A DNA stretch of 64,000 nt from Sternotherus odoratus (taxonomy: Eukaryota; Chordata; Testudines; Kinosternidae), in the NCBI GenBank assembly GCA_032164245.1, contig JAVMKO010000006.1, positions 4,789,001 to 4,853,000 on the forward strand, written 5' to 3'. Each line of letters opens with the position of its first letter. Position 1 is the first letter of the stretch. The position numbers and the translations under genes are program-made. Under the pieces are notes generated by a model. It did no database searches, was not told the DNA's origin, and was given only the letters and a program-made list of their open reading frames with translations. Below are positions 10,420 through 22,836 of this stretch, piece by piece.

Positions 10420-10650
10420 TCTCGGCCCTTATCTCTAAAGCCCTGACTGGCCTGGGCCCACAGTGTATAAATATCCCCAAGCTCCGTGATGAAGACCAAC
10501 CAATAACTCACTCTTCAGCACAATGGGACTTTCTAAGCTCGTCTTTGTTGAGACAAAACTTTCTTGGGGGCTAGTTCTCAGCCATGGAAAAAATTCCCCT
10601 CAGACTTAAGGACCATCACATGCCTCACCATCTCCCCGACTTCATGGGCC
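10420..10650 (+). pseudogene. L2-like LINE fragment (end of ORF2)
   Basis: The translation ALISKALTGLGPQC resembles the L2 ORF2 C-terminal motif (LTFKALHGLGPxYL), followed by decayed downstream sequence. A second, longer L2-like copy at 34.2-35.5 kb shares the context. No intact frame. Confidence 0.6.
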
Positions 10651-10844
10651 TGGCACACGTCTTCCCCTTGCCTTGTGCAATACCAGGAGAAGAAAGCCCA
10701 TGCTAGAGCATGGGTGTAATTTGTCAAGATGTGTCTCAAAAAGCCCAAAACAGGCGCTCCGCCCGTGCACTGTGTTATAGTGAGAAATGGTGTTGCTGGC
10801 ACACGTCCCCCAAAGTTTTGCCCCCGGATCAATTACCTCTTTGA

Positions 10845-10848
<4 letters not shown>

Positions 10849-10891
<43 letters not shown>
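10849..10891. repeat. (CA)n microsatellite, about 21 units
   Basis: A pure CA dinucleotide run without interruption, so probably length-variable between individuals. Confidence 0.98.
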
Positions 10892-10893
<2 letters not shown>

Positions 10894-11321
10894 CCCGGAG
10901 CTGTTCCTCCCTCTTCTCTGACCAGCTGGTACACTCCACCTGCCCGGAGCCTCTGGACTCCAGCCTCCCATCTGGTTCTGCCGGGGCCCAGCGACGGCTG
11001 AACCTGGTGATATTCTGAACACAAAGAGCCCTCAGCCAGGCTCAGAGCTGTTTCCATCACTTCAGAGTCACTCGACAGATGTTCTAGGCAGTAGAGTGAC
11101 AGTCCTGGAATCTTATTAAGCAGATCAACACAGAGCAGCACCAGCATGTAAAAATAACCCCCGAACAAAACAAAACCCTACACTGTGAGCATAGTTCAGC
11201 CACCAGTGAAAGGATGAGAAAATGACGCACATGTGACATGTCAGTCATGTCTCAATGTACTACTGAGAAGTGGTCAGACACTAGTAAATAAGGGCAGTAT
11301 AAGAACTAGTTTAGAATAAGA
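10892..11321. other. Unassigned spacer
   Basis: No recognised element. Frames in this stretch are read through the CA repeat. Confidence 0.4.
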
Positions 11322-11560
11322 CGAGGAAGAGTTTGTAGCACCTTAGAGACTAACCAGTTTATTTCAGCATAAACTTTCATGGGCTATAGCTCACTTCATC
11401 GGATGCATAGAATGGAACAGAAGAAAGATGCATTTATACACACAAAGCAAAAAAAAATTGTCCATTAGCATACCAATTCTAAGAGGCTGTTTAATATGGA
11501 TGGGCCATTATCAGCAGGAGAAAAAAATAGCTTTTGAAATGGATTTCTGTGTCTGGCAGT
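11322..11560 (-). mobile_element. Truncated PLE 3' region with SINE-like end
   Basis: TAGCACCTTAGAGACTAAC, GCATAAACTTTCATGGGCTA and CTTCATCGGATGCAT mark the SINE-like end shared by the window's Penelope-like insertions. It is followed by GGGCCATTATCAGCAGGAG, which is the reverse complement of PLE tail sequence at about 43.3 kb (CTCCTGCTGATAATGGCCC). The order therefore reads as a PLE on the minus strand, truncated and diverged. Confidence 0.7.
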
Positions 11561-12995
11561 AGATAACACCTATTGAAGGTAAATTAACTAGGGAAATGCA
11601 ATGAAATCTAAAAAAAGTTTAGAATAGAAGTCTTTCAACAGAGTTCAGTGGTCTTTGGATCCGACTCTTGGACTAATTTCAGCCTGTGGGTTTCTAGAAA
11701 ATGTTTGACTGATTTTTGTTATCCAGGTTCCGGACCAGTCCTCTAATTCGCATAACATTGTTTGCATCGCCTGGTTCAAGGATTTAACCCTTTCTGAAGC
11801 AGACAGCAAACAATGCACACTCTTGTTCATGTGTGAACATGCTTGTTTGCGCAGGAACATGGATTTTCCTGTGAATGACAATTCTCCAAACATGCAAGCC
11901 AACAAAATTCTTGGTTTTGCAGGAGTGTTTGTGAACAACAAATTAAAAGGGACATGAACATGGATGGTCTCAACAGCAGCATCGAATTCAAACAAACATT
12001 TGCAAACAGTAGGCTAGATTCAGTGGTACGTGCCAGCTGCCACTTCTGCCATGTAGACAATCAGTAAACTGGATTTAAACCAGCCAGTTCACATGGGTTC
12101 ACAGTTGCTTTTGCACCACCGGAGCAGCATAAAACAGCCGGAAAGTCCTAGTGAATCAGTCCCATTCTTTTTGGAGTGCCCAGCCATACAGATAGAGAAA
12201 TATATTCTGTCCCAGATCCTTCCTCGGAAAGGATTCCATGAATTGTGTACTGCTCTCTCTCTCACACACACGTGAAGTATAATGCAACAAATGAGTGATA
12301 TTGTGTGATTCTAAATGCTAATATCGATGGTACATTTACTGTTCCCTACAAAATAATAAACTGTTGACAGCTTTTGTTGTTCCATTTGTTTGGCATTTGC
12401 TTTTGCTTTCGCACTCCATCTGTGTCCCTTTCATCTCTTGCTGCTCCCAGGTGGCAGGATGTCAGCATGTTATATTTAGAAAAAAGCGAGCAGTCTCTCT
12501 GGAATTCACTTTCATCTGCCATATTATTATTATTGGGACCACCTACTTCCAGATGGAAAGGCAGGCTGGCACAGACTGCGAGTCTGCGCTGTTACCTTCT
12601 GTTCACCACTGCTTTGCCAGTAAAGATTATGTCCATGGACAAACTGCAACTTCACACCAATGGCAGATAGTCTAATTGAATTAGTGCTTTCCAGGTTCCT
12701 TTCATGAATTTGTATTACATTTTGCCGTTTGTTTACCGTGACTCGCGGTCTTGCGGCTGTCAGATAAATGTGCTGTACCATCTTGCACTAATACGGTCTA
12801 GAAGTAAAGTTTAAAAAAGGAGAAATTAGCTAATGTGGAGATTCATTTTCAAACAACAGCCTTGACAAATATTGTCCAAGGACATTTTCCTGCCAGGGAC
12901 TTTTAGCGTGTCAGCTTTTCTTAAAGACCTGGAACAAATGAACACTTTAAAAAAGAGCTGTGAACTTTTACTCTCAACCATACCCTTCAAGATTT
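11561..12995. other. Unassigned spacer
   Basis: No recognised element. Overlapping frames at 11645-12060 and 12364-12781 on both strands do not resemble known proteins. Confidence 0.4.
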
Positions 12996-15900
12996 CAGGG
13001 CCAGGGTTGGCCTTACCATGAGGCAAACTGAGGTGGCTGCCTCGGGTACCAGACTTGGGGGGGAGAGCACCACTAGGACCCAGAGTGTAGAAAATTGTGT
13101 CTGCTGCTGGTGCATATGTATTCTCTCTGCTCTAAATGCACAGAGATGGTGGAGTGCTGGGCTGGAGGACACAAGAGACATAACAGGCAGGTAGGAGAAA
13201 AGGTGAGAGAACAGAAAGCAGCTGCAGGGAGAGAGAGGAGAAGGATCCTCTTATGTACCTCGCCAGCACCCCAGGAGCCTGGACTGATTAACACCAGCTT
13301 CTCAGGGAGCTTCCTGATTCCTGCTGTTTCCCTGAACCCACTTGAGGAGAACAGGCCATCAACTGAAGTAGTAGGAGCCAGTTAGGCCCTTAAGATGCTG
13401 ATATTTTCCCTCATTCAGGCCCTGCTACCAGCCTGCTTATTTGTCCCCTTCAGCTGGAGTGTTGAGAGCCACTACAGCTGGCCCAGAACAGCCGTCATGA
13501 GTGAAAGAAGAAAATGCCCCCTGGGGCAGCATTCAGAAAAAGCAAGCAAGCAAAGGCAGCTTTTCTATCTAAGCAGGAAGGAGCTCTGCTGAGAGACAGA
13601 CACAAATGAGTCTTCTGGCCCCAGTGAGGATGTGAGTGGTGAGGAGATGCCTGATCTTCCAGTTAGTCAGAGTGCAGGTGACCTGGTAGCTACTGCAGCA
13701 TCCATATCTCCATCTCAAATGGATGCAACCAGGCGCACTCCTGAAGAAAAGTGTAGATCAGAGAAGAGTGTGGTGGAAGCACAAGAAACAGCTGCTGCTG
13801 AGTTTAGTTCCTTAAGTCTAGATGATCCAGGCCGGTGGACCCACTTGAGCCGTAGCCTGAGGGACTTTCTTCTACTGCATGGGCCACAGCAAGTGAAAAA
13901 CTTCATGTCCCCCAAAGACAGTGAAAATAGAAGTTTCCATCCAACACATGACTGGCGTAAATCCCCAATGGTAACAAAGTGGAGAGGCCACGGCTTATGT
14001 ACTCAAAAACCCAGAATGCTGCATACTGCTTTTGTTGCAAACTCTTCCAGTCTAATGTTCCAGCCATATTGGGATCTACAGGAACAAAGGACTGGAAAAA
14101 TCTGGCTAGAAATCTGGCATACCATGAGAAGGCAGCAAATCACCAGAGAGCATTCCATAGGTGGAAACAGCTTGAGGTTAAAGGCCATCACAGATGATCA
14201 CCATTGAGAGAATATTGCAGAGTCTCTTTAGCGGAAAAAATGTTCTAAAAAGGTTTGTTGTCATTGTGAGAATGCTTCCTACCCAAAACCTAGCACTGCA
14301 TGGCAATTAAGATCAGCTGTGTGTGTCAAACAAGGGAAACGTCCTTAAAATTGTGGAGCTGATGGTTGAGTTTGATGCTGTACTTGAGGAGCATCTAAGA
14401 GTCACCGCCCAAGAAATGTACACACACCACTACCTTGGACAAAATTAAAAATGAGATCAGACAGTTACTGGCAACAAAAGTCAAACAGAAGATTGTGGCA
14501 GATCTGAAGTCAGCAAGATATTACCCTGTTATTCTGGACTGCACACCTGACATCAGCCATACGGAACAAATGACATTAATGGTGCATTTTGTAACAACAG
14601 CAACAGAACCTTATGAAAATGTCCCTGCAATGGTGACTGTCAGAGAGTATTTTCTAGAATTTATTGACATTGGTGATACTACAGGATCTCATATGACAAA
14701 TGTGCTTCTGAAAAACCTGGAAGATACGGGCATTGCGATAGCTGACATGAGAGGTCAGGGCTACGATAATGGTGCCAACATGAGAGGAAAGAACAGAGGA
14801 GTGCAGACACAGATCCAAGAGTTAAATCCTCGAGCTTTTTTTGTCCCAGGCAGTTCTCATTCATTGAACTTGGTGGTCAGTGATGCAGCATCAGCTTCTA
14901 GTGAGGCTGCTGGATGTTTTAATGTAGTTCAGAGCATCTATGTATTTTTCTCTGCATCAACTCATCGATGGCAAATTTTGAAGCAACATCTGGGAACATT
15001 CTCTCTGACACTGAAACTACTGAGTGCCACATGACGGGAAAGTTGAGTGGAGGTGATAAAGCCTGTCAAATACCAAATTGGGAAGATAGATGATGCCATA
15101 GTTGCCATTATGGAGGATAATGGTATGACAGGAACTGTTCGTGGGAGAACAGTGGCAGAGGGAAATGGAATCACCAGAAACATACTTAACTTCAAATTTC
15201 TGTGTGGCTTACTGTTGTGGCCTGACATACTGTTTGAAATAAATGTTGTAAGCAAGAGTCTCCAAGGTGTTCACCTTGATATATCTGGAGCAATGGAACA
15301 ACTGTACAATGCACAGTCATATCCAGTCTTACCCAGTCAGATGAGGGATTTCAAAACATTCCGAAGAGTGCACAGAAGTTGGCAGAGGAATTTCACACTG
15401 AAGCTATTTTCCCACCCATTCAAGAATACAAGAGTTACCAAAGACGACGACATTCTGATTATGAGGCACGGGATAATCCCATAAGAGACCCCAAACAACA
15501 ATTCAAAGCTGATTTAACCAGGTACTAGATTGTGCAATACAGTCAGTTGAAGAACGTTTCATGCAGCTCAAGGAACACAGCAGTATATTTGGGATGTTGT
15601 AGGATATTCCAAAACTCCTCACTGTACCTGAAGATGACCTACACCAGCAAAGCAGGGCACTAGAGACAGTGTTGACACATGACGACATGTGCGATATTGA
15701 TGCGAGTGATTTAGGTGATGAACTGAAAGCCCTTTAAAGATACATTTCAGCAGGATCAACTCCAAAGGCTGTTCTGGAATAGATGTGCACAAATACGGTG
15801 ACCACCCTCTTTCCAAGTGCTTTTGTTGCTCTGGGCATACTTCTAACACTTCCTGTAACAGTTGCCAATGGAGAACGCAGCTTCTCCAAGCTGAAGTTAA

Positions 15901-16335
15901 TAAAAAAAAAAATCTATGCTCCACAATGACACAGGAGAGGCTTGTCGGCCTTGCAACCATCTCAACAGAGCATGAGCTGGCCCAGACTGTGGACCTTCAG
16001 GAACCAGTTCAAATCTTTGCAACCAAGAAGGCCTGGAAAGCACCACTTTGATTATTTAAACAGATACAAATGCCAGTGTTTACTATGCAGACAAGAAAAG
16101 TTACATTTGCTGCTCAGGAGTTTGAAAGTTAAGTGTTACTTAACATTTTTGAAGAAGGCATTTTAAGTGGTTAGTTCTCCTTTATTGGGGTAGGTAGCAG
16201 AGCAGCACCATGAGAGGAGTAGAACAGGAAGAAGGCAGAATTGAGACCTTTCAAAGTTTTGGCCCAAGTGAGGGGGCATGAGGGCATCATTTAAGCTCCC
16301 AGTCTCAGGTGCCAAAATGTTGTGGGCCGGCCCTG
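12996..16335 (+). mobile_element. Autonomous-type hAT DNA transposon, decayed
   Basis: About 3.3 kb with degenerate hAT terminal repeats: CAGGGCCAGGGTTGGCC on the left and GGGCCGGCCCTG on the right. It encloses a transposase relic. The flanking 8-mers (12988-12995 and 16336-16343) no longer match, so the insertion is old or a boundary is off by a few bases. The CAGGGCCGG ends match the short hAT MITEs at 29.4 and 47.6 kb, so a relative of this element could have mobilised them. Confidence 0.8.
13497..16090 (+). pseudogene. ZMYM-like hAT transposase, frameshifted
   Basis: hAT transposases cut and paste DNA using an RNase H-like core with an inserted helical domain. Order seen: a likely start at 13497 (MSERRK); an acidic N-terminal region (13632-13980); a TTF/ZMYM-type zinc finger (YCFCCKLF near 14020, then KDWKNLARNLAYHEKAANHQ); a DUF4371-like core (14435-15034) with ILDCTPDISHTEQ and RGQGYDNGANMRG; and the hAT dimerisation signature LPVTVANGERSFSKLKLI at about 15849-15902. 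At least five frame changes and several stops separate these blocks. The family is also domesticated in vertebrates (ZMYM genes), but the breaks here argue for a dead transposon. Confidence 0.9.
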
Positions 16336-17937
16336 TTCAGGGCGGCATTATCGCCCCATTTTTCTAGGTCCTCTGATGTGTCACGCAAGTTGAAAAATAT
16401 ATTTCCAGGTTCCAGCACGGCGGACTCTGGGCTAATAGTCATTTGTGAGGAAACTCGACTGAAAAGACTCGACTGAAAAAAAACCTCACATCTAAAAAAA
16501 AGGAAAACAGACAGAAAAGTATATCTAGTTGCCATGGCTACTGCGGGATATGAAAGGAAGAGCTGATGGAACCTTTACACTTATTTAAATGCTTATTATA
16601 GCATTATGCAAAACGGGGGAAGAAAAGAAGCAAAGAGGTTAACGTTCTTATAAGAAAAACAGTCATTCCAGGATGAGTAAGGTAACAATTAAGAAGACAA
16701 AAACGAAGGCCTTGTTTAAAGTGCGTCATTTGAAATAATGATATATATTAATTATGCCCTCTTAAATTAATGAGTAACTGAAAAAACACAAAGAGAAAAG
16801 GAGAGAATTCTAACTGGGCCACAGCGTTCAGCTGGAAATCACATTCTGACCTGACAACGGCACTGGTTTAGCTAGTACCGTAGCAAACCGCCTCGTTAGC
16901 CTCTCTACCTGGTGAGGGCTCTGCTAGCATGTGCTGAGCCTGACACAATCTCTTTGGCGGTTTTCAGAGCCAGATCTTGCTCACCTACCTCAGTGGTGGG
17001 TGTCCACCTTGCCAACTTCAGGTGACTGCTCTTGTCAGCCTAAGGAAGTGGATTGGACCCTCGGGCGCTCCCCCCAGAATGTCTTTCGACAGCCCCTGCC
17101 ACAAGCACAGCATGTTAGTGCTTTGCTGGTGTTTTCATTTGTTCCTTTGTTTTTCATTTCCAATTTTCCTTAAAGCAGAATCATGGAATGGGAGGGGGAC
17201 AGACAGGAGTGGAAATAAGAGCGGGGAAAATTAGGTGGCTGTGCAAAGAAGGGAGCCCAAGAGCAAAGCACAGACAGCTCCTGTTATCTCAACATACCCA
17301 GTTCAGTTCTTGGCTACCATGGGGTGCTGGGTGCATACGTAGCCAACGTAGCTCACTGGTTAAGACTCCTCTAACATCTAGCCACCCACTCTGACAGCCT
17401 GAGGGAGGACACAGCTACACCTAGACAGGCCACCCCTGACAGACACCGCAGCTGTGAGTAAGAAGAAAGGAGCAGAAGGGAGGGATCCCCCGGTCTGTGC
17501 TGTGGTGATGGGGTAGGAGAATGTGCTATGGATGTGTTCCCACGATCCTTCCTTGTGCCTTTGCCTCTCCTCTTGGCCCCGCCCTTCCTTTCCCCCATAG
17601 TTCCCTGACCTCCTTCTCTGCTGGACAGAGGCGAATTAAGACTAAATGGGACCTGAATCCACCAAAACTTTTGCCTCCCTCAAAAAATGTAACCCTCCGG
17701 CCCCCATCAAAACCTTTCCTCCCAGGTCAAACTTCACGCCTCCAGGATGGACTTCCCCACCCAGTCCTCATCTGCCTCCTACATGAGGCTATTCAGCCAG
17801 CAGTGATCAGCCAGGCCATGCCCCATTGCCTGATGACTTTGCCACTGCCTGCTAATGCTGTCCCAAGCTCGCTGCTCCAACTGGGACACTCTATGGGGCC
17901 ACCAAAGGAGGGCTCTGCCTTACTCCATCGCTGCCTA
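16336..17937. other. Unassigned spacer
   Basis: No named element. The open frame that enters the next CR1 from 17521 upstream has no domain before about 17940 and is probably chance. Confidence 0.4.
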
Positions 17938-20788
17938 TTTGTGTGCAGGCATTTGTGCCTATACACAAATGCAAGAAGCCTGGGAAACAAGCAGGGAGAA
18001 CTGGAAGTTCTGGCACAGTCAAAGAACTATGATGTGATTGGAATAACAGAGACTTGGTGGGATAACTCACATGACTGGAGCACTGTCAGGGATGGATATA
18101 AACTGTTCAGGAAGGACAGGCAGGGCAGAAAGGGTGGGGGAGTTGCACTGTATGTAAGAGAGCAGTATGACTGCTCGGGGCTCCGGTATGAAACTGCAGA
18201 AAAACCTGAGAGTCTCTGGATTAAGTTTAGAAGTGTGAGCAATAAGGCTGATGTCGTGGTGGGAGTCTGCTATAGACCACCAGACCAGGGGGATGAGATG
18301 GATGAGGCTTTCTTCCAACAACTAGATCACAAGACGTGGTTCTCATGGGAGATTTCAATCTTCCTGATATCTGCTGGGAGAGCAATACTGTGGTGCACAA
18401 ACAATCCAGGAAGTTTTTGGAAAGTGTAGGGGACAATTTCTTAGTGCAAGTGCTGGAGGAACCAACTAGGGGCAGAGCTTTTCTTGACCTTCTGCTCATA
18501 AACTGTGAAGAATTAGTAGGGGACGCAAAACTGGATGAGAACCTGGAAGGCAGTGACCATGAGATGGTTGAGTTCAGGATACTGACACAGGGGGAAAAGA
18601 GCAGCAGACTATGGACCCTGGACTTCAGAAAAGCAGACTGACTCCCTCAGGGAACTGATGGGCAGGATCCCCTGGGAGATGAACATGAAGGGGAAAAGAG
18701 TCCAGGAGAGATGGCTGTATTTTAAAGAATCCTTATTGAAGTTGCAGGAACAAACCATCCCGATGTGTAGAAAGAATAGTAAATATGGCAGGCGACCAGC
18801 TTGGTTGAACAGTGAAATCCTTGCTGATCTTAAATGCAAAAAAGAAGCTTACAAGAAGTGGAAGATTGGGCAAATGACCAGGGAGGAATATAAAAATATT
18901 GCTCAGGCATGCAGGAGTGAAATCAGGAAGGCTAAATCACACTTGGAGTTGCAGCTAGCAAGGGATGTTAAGGGTAACAAGAAGGGTTTCTTTAGGTATG
19001 TTAGCAACAAGAAAAAAAAGTCAAGGAAAGTGTGGGCCCCTTACTGAATGAGGGAGGCAACCTAGTGACAGAGGATGTGGAAAAAGCAAATGTGCTCAGT
19101 GCTTTTTTTGCCTCTGTCTTCACAAACAGGGTCAGCCCCCAGACTACTGCACTGGGCAGCACAGCATGGGGAAGAGGTGACCAGCCATCTGTGGAGAAAG
19201 AAGTGGTTCAGGACTATTTAGAAAAGCTGGACGAGCACAAGTCCATGGGGCCGGATGCGCTGCAGCCGAGGGTGCTAAAGGAGTTGGCTGATGTGATTGC
19301 AGAGCCATTGGCCATTATCTTTGAAAACTCATGGCGATCGGGGGAGGTCCCGGATGACTGGAAAAAGGCTAATGTAGTGCCCATCTTTAAAAAAGGGAAG
19401 GAGGAGGATCCAGGGAACTACAGGCCAGTCAGCCTCACCGCAGTGCCTGGAAAAATCATGGAGCAGGTCCTCAAGGAATCAATCCTGAAGCACTTAGAGG
19501 AGAGGAAAGTGATCAGGAACAGTCAGCATGGATTCACCAAGGGCAAATCATGCCTGGCTAACCTAATTGCCTTCTATGATGAGATAACTGGCTCTGTGGA
19601 TGAGGGGAAAGCAGTGGATGTGTTGTTCCTTGATTTTAGCAAAGCTTTTGATATGGTCTCCCACAATATTCTTGCCAGCAAGTTAAAGAAGTATGGGCTG
19701 GATGAATGGACCATAAGGTGGATAGAAAGCTGGCTGGATCGTCGGGCTCAATGGGTAGTGATCAATGGCTCCATGTCTAGTTGGCAGCCGGTATCAAGCA
19801 GAGTGCCCCCAAGGGTCGGTCCTGGGGCTGGTTTTATTCAATATCTTTATCAATGATCTGGAGGATGGTGTGGACTGCACCCTCAGCAAGTTTGCAGGTG
19901 ACACTAAACTGGGAGGATTGGTAGATACACTGGAGGGTAGGGATAGGATACAGAGGGACCTAGACAAATTAGAGGACTGAGCCAAAAGAAATTTGATGAG
20001 GTTCAACAAGGAGAAGTGCAGAGTTCTGCACTTAGGACAGAAGAATCCCATGCACTGCTACAGACTAGGGACCGAATGGCTAGACAGCAGTTCTGCAGAA
20101 AAGGACCTAGGGATTACAGTGGATGAGAAGCTGGATATGAGTCAACAGTGTGCCCTTGTTGCCAAGAAGGCTAACGGCATTTTGGGCTGCATAAGTAGGG
20201 GCACTGCCAGCAGATCGAGGGAAGTGATTGTTCCCCTCTATTGGACATTGGTGAGGCCTCATCTGGAGTACTATGTCCAGTTTTGGGGCCCACACTACAA
20301 GAAGGATGTGGAAAAATTGGAAAGAGTCCAGAGAAGGGCAACAAAAATTATTAGGGGCCTGGAGCGCATGACTTGTGAGGAGAGGCTGAGAGAACTGGGA
20401 TTGTTTAGTCTACAGAAGAGAAGACTGAGGGGAGATTTGATAGCTGCTTTCAACTACCTGAAAGGGGGTTCTAAAGAGGATGGATCTAGACTGTTCTCAG
20501 TGGTAGCAGATGACAGAACAAGGAGTAATGGTCTCAAGTTGCAGTTGGGAAGGTTTAGATTGGATATCAGGAAAAAATTTCCCCCTAGGAGGGTGGTCAA
20601 GGATTGGAATGGGTTACCTAGGGAGGTGGTAGAATCACCTTCCTTAGAGGTTTTTAAGGTCAGGCTTGACAAAGCCCTGGCTGGGATGATTTAGTTGGGT
20701 ATTGGTCCTGCTTTGAGCAGGGGGTTGGACTAGATGACCTCCAGAGGTCCCTTCCAACCCTAATATTCTACGATTCTATGATTCTATG
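17938..20788 (+). mobile_element. CR1 LINE with nearly complete ORF2
   Basis: This element holds endonuclease, linker, reverse transcriptase, C-terminal region and the CR1 3' tail (TTGGACTAGATGACCTC, TTCCAACCCTAATATTCTA, then ATTCTATG repeats ending near 20788). ORF1 and the 5' UTR are absent, so it is 5'-truncated just inside ORF2. It is the best-preserved LINE in the window and a local reference for the copies at 0.1-1.3, 36.8 and 60.9 kb. Confidence 0.95.
17945..20694 (+). pseudogene. CR1 ORF2: endonuclease / reverse transcriptase, frameshifted
   Basis: The APE-type endonuclease spans about 17945-18600: NARSLGNK, then IGITETWW, then GDFNLPDICW, then GSDHEM with the catalytic SDH motif. 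The RT spans about 19220-19920: [38 protein letters not shown]. The C-terminal region spans about 19990-20694. Breaks: a frameshift near 18335, a stop at 18639, a change near 19040, a change near 19800, and a stop at 19978. The RT catalytic box reads FAGD instead of FADD, losing one metal-binding aspartate. It is inactive even without the frameshifts. Confidence 0.92.
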
Positions 20789-21670
20789 CAGGATGAGAAG
20801 GAAGGGAATTAGCAGGCCTGTCATACCTGGGAAGGAAGGAAAAGATTTTAAGAGTTGCCCCTCACCCTTCCTTGTAATTCAAGCAAGGGCCTGAAGGAGG
20901 AATGTCCCAGCATACATTTTTCTCATGAGAGGTTGATCAGAGCAGAGGAGAGCAAATTCCATTACATTCTCACTCAGGCCTTTGCGCTCGACAGTTTCCT
21001 GTAGCCATTCGTCAAGTGCTTTTCCTCCGAAACATGGTTCTTGGATTCAATTACTTTATAAAGTCAATATTTTAGGTCACAGCTTCTGCATCAACAAAGG
21101 CATCTCTGGGGACTCGAGTTTAGCATGGCGGAGCTTTAAGTAATGTTCCCTGCACCGCTCCAGCTAAAAAGTCAATAAGGTATGCATGTTTCCCCTCACA
21201 TTTCATCCTCAGAGGCTGCAAAATTATTGTTCGCTTTTGTACGTTTAAACCATGGAGAAGAGGTGAACTTCCTGACTGCATTATTTCCAAGGCACTCAAG
21301 CGGGTTCACGTGGCATTTTCCCCCCACACACTCTTCCTGCTGAAGTTATAAATATTCAAGGGTCAGGCAGTTCACTCCAGCTGAAACTGGTCTCTGTGCA
21401 GAGGACTGGCACAAAGCCTTGCACACCACTTAACCCTTTGGGTGGATGCCCTACACAGCGATTAATTTCACCACCAGAGACTTGTCCGCCCTTTCTCTGC
21501 TTTTTTTATTTTTAACTTACAGACTAGGCAGTGCTCCCACTGCATGGATAGTATTTGAGGTATGTAGGTCACCTGACCCAGTGACAAGACATAAGCTTCC
21601 ACCCACTTTAGCATGGGCCAATGCAATCACTATCACCCATGGGGTGTATGAAAGGGGTCCCAGGCACATA
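20789..21670. other. Unassigned spacer
   Basis: No recognised element or gene. TA at 21669-21670 is the left duplication of the next MITE. Confidence 0.4.
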
Positions 21671-21789
21671 CAGTGACCAGATGTCCTGATTTTATAGGGA
21701 CAGTCCCGATTTGGGGGTCTTTTTCTTATATAGGCTCCTATTACCCCCAACAGCAAATGTGAAAAATCAGGATGGGTATCTGGTCACCC
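21671..21789. mobile_element. Tc1/mariner-type MITE
   Basis: 119 bp, starting CAGTGACCAGATGTCCTGAT and ending ATGGGTATCTGGTCACCC, with TA on each side (21669-21670 and 21790-21791). The interior has GGGACAGTCCCGATTTGGGG and CTTATATAGGCTCCTATTAC. Non-coding. Confidence 0.85.
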
Positions 21790-21791
21790 TA

Positions 21792-22836
21792 CAGGCACAG
21801 AGCAATCAGACAATCTAGTTGCAAATTGCATGCTTGGAACCAATAATCTGCAATACAGGAACAGTCCAAATAAGAGTGGAAGAATCTCCCTCTGGGGGAC
21901 TTGAACTGGGGACAAAGCTTTGAGTCTATTTACGGTTCTTGTTTTTCTGCCTTACCCCTTTCTGATCTGTGCTGATGTTCCCCATATGTGCAGTATGAAG
22001 ACAAGAGTTAGCATGGGAGGTGGGAAATATAAAACAAGTTAAAAGCTTTGGCCATGGACAAAGAAAAGAGAGGAGAGGAGAAAGTTATGAATGTTTTGCC
22101 CAACATAATTTAAAATTTTTTCATCCAAAATTTGAAATTTTGACAAATATTTTCATCAAAAATTCTAACTTCTGACCATTTCAGTCAACTCTAATCATGA
22201 AGGTAGGACAGTTATTGTAAAATTAGCAAACCAATAATTTTCAAGTACAGCTCTAGTAATCAGCTGACAAAATATACCTTGGGAAATCCACAAGGGATAT
22301 TAAATAGAAACCATTATTTCAAGTGTAGTTCTGACTTTTTTGCCATTCATATGCCTTCGATACCACATATCATTCAGCGCAGTTTTCCTGTTCCCACGTA
22401 TACCGCAAAACCCAATTAACCACAAAAATAAAGATTAATAAAAGACCCAAGAGAGATTGTATTTTGTACACAGAAAAAGAAGAACACTTGATATTCCAAA
22501 CTGAGTTGTCACAAGGCTTTTCATCTTAGTAGTTATTTGGACAGAATGAAATGGCGTTATTTAGCACTTTTTAATTGAACCACCTTCAGAGTAACCAAGG
22601 TAGTTCAACCAACTGTTGAAAAATATTACTTTGCTAGAGTCAATTTGCAGGTGCCACTGTTTGTGAACGCAAATGTCCCTATTTGCGCAGTTGGTCGCTG
22701 CACACCTACACAAGTTTTAAATGCATGGGGAGAGATTGTTCCCATCGGTATAATGTAAAGAAAATACAGGAGTAAGCAAAAAAACCACATCTTCTCTGGG
22801 ATCGTCTCCTTTTTCCAGATCCTTAACTTTGTAGAA
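21792..22836. other. Unassigned spacer with AT-rich MITE end near 22085-22200
   Basis: At about 22085-22200, TTTAAAATTTTTTCATCC, TTTGAAATTTTGACAAAT and TTCTGACCATTTCAGTCAAC resemble the AT-rich family at 4.6-5.0 kb. The rest is unrecognised. Confidence 0.45.

Noticed and set aside
10642..11168. Frames through the CA repeat (Thr-His or Val-Cys runs)
   Set aside because: Dinucleotide repeat translation; not genes.
13010..13620. Host gene 5' exons upstream of the hAT transposase
   Set aside because: The stretch lies inside the element's TIRs, and short frames (13095-13385, 13395-13592) show no independent domains.
17521..17937. N-terminal extension of the CR1 endonuclease frame
   Set aside because: It is open by chance only. 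No CR1 ORF2 motif occurs before about 17940.
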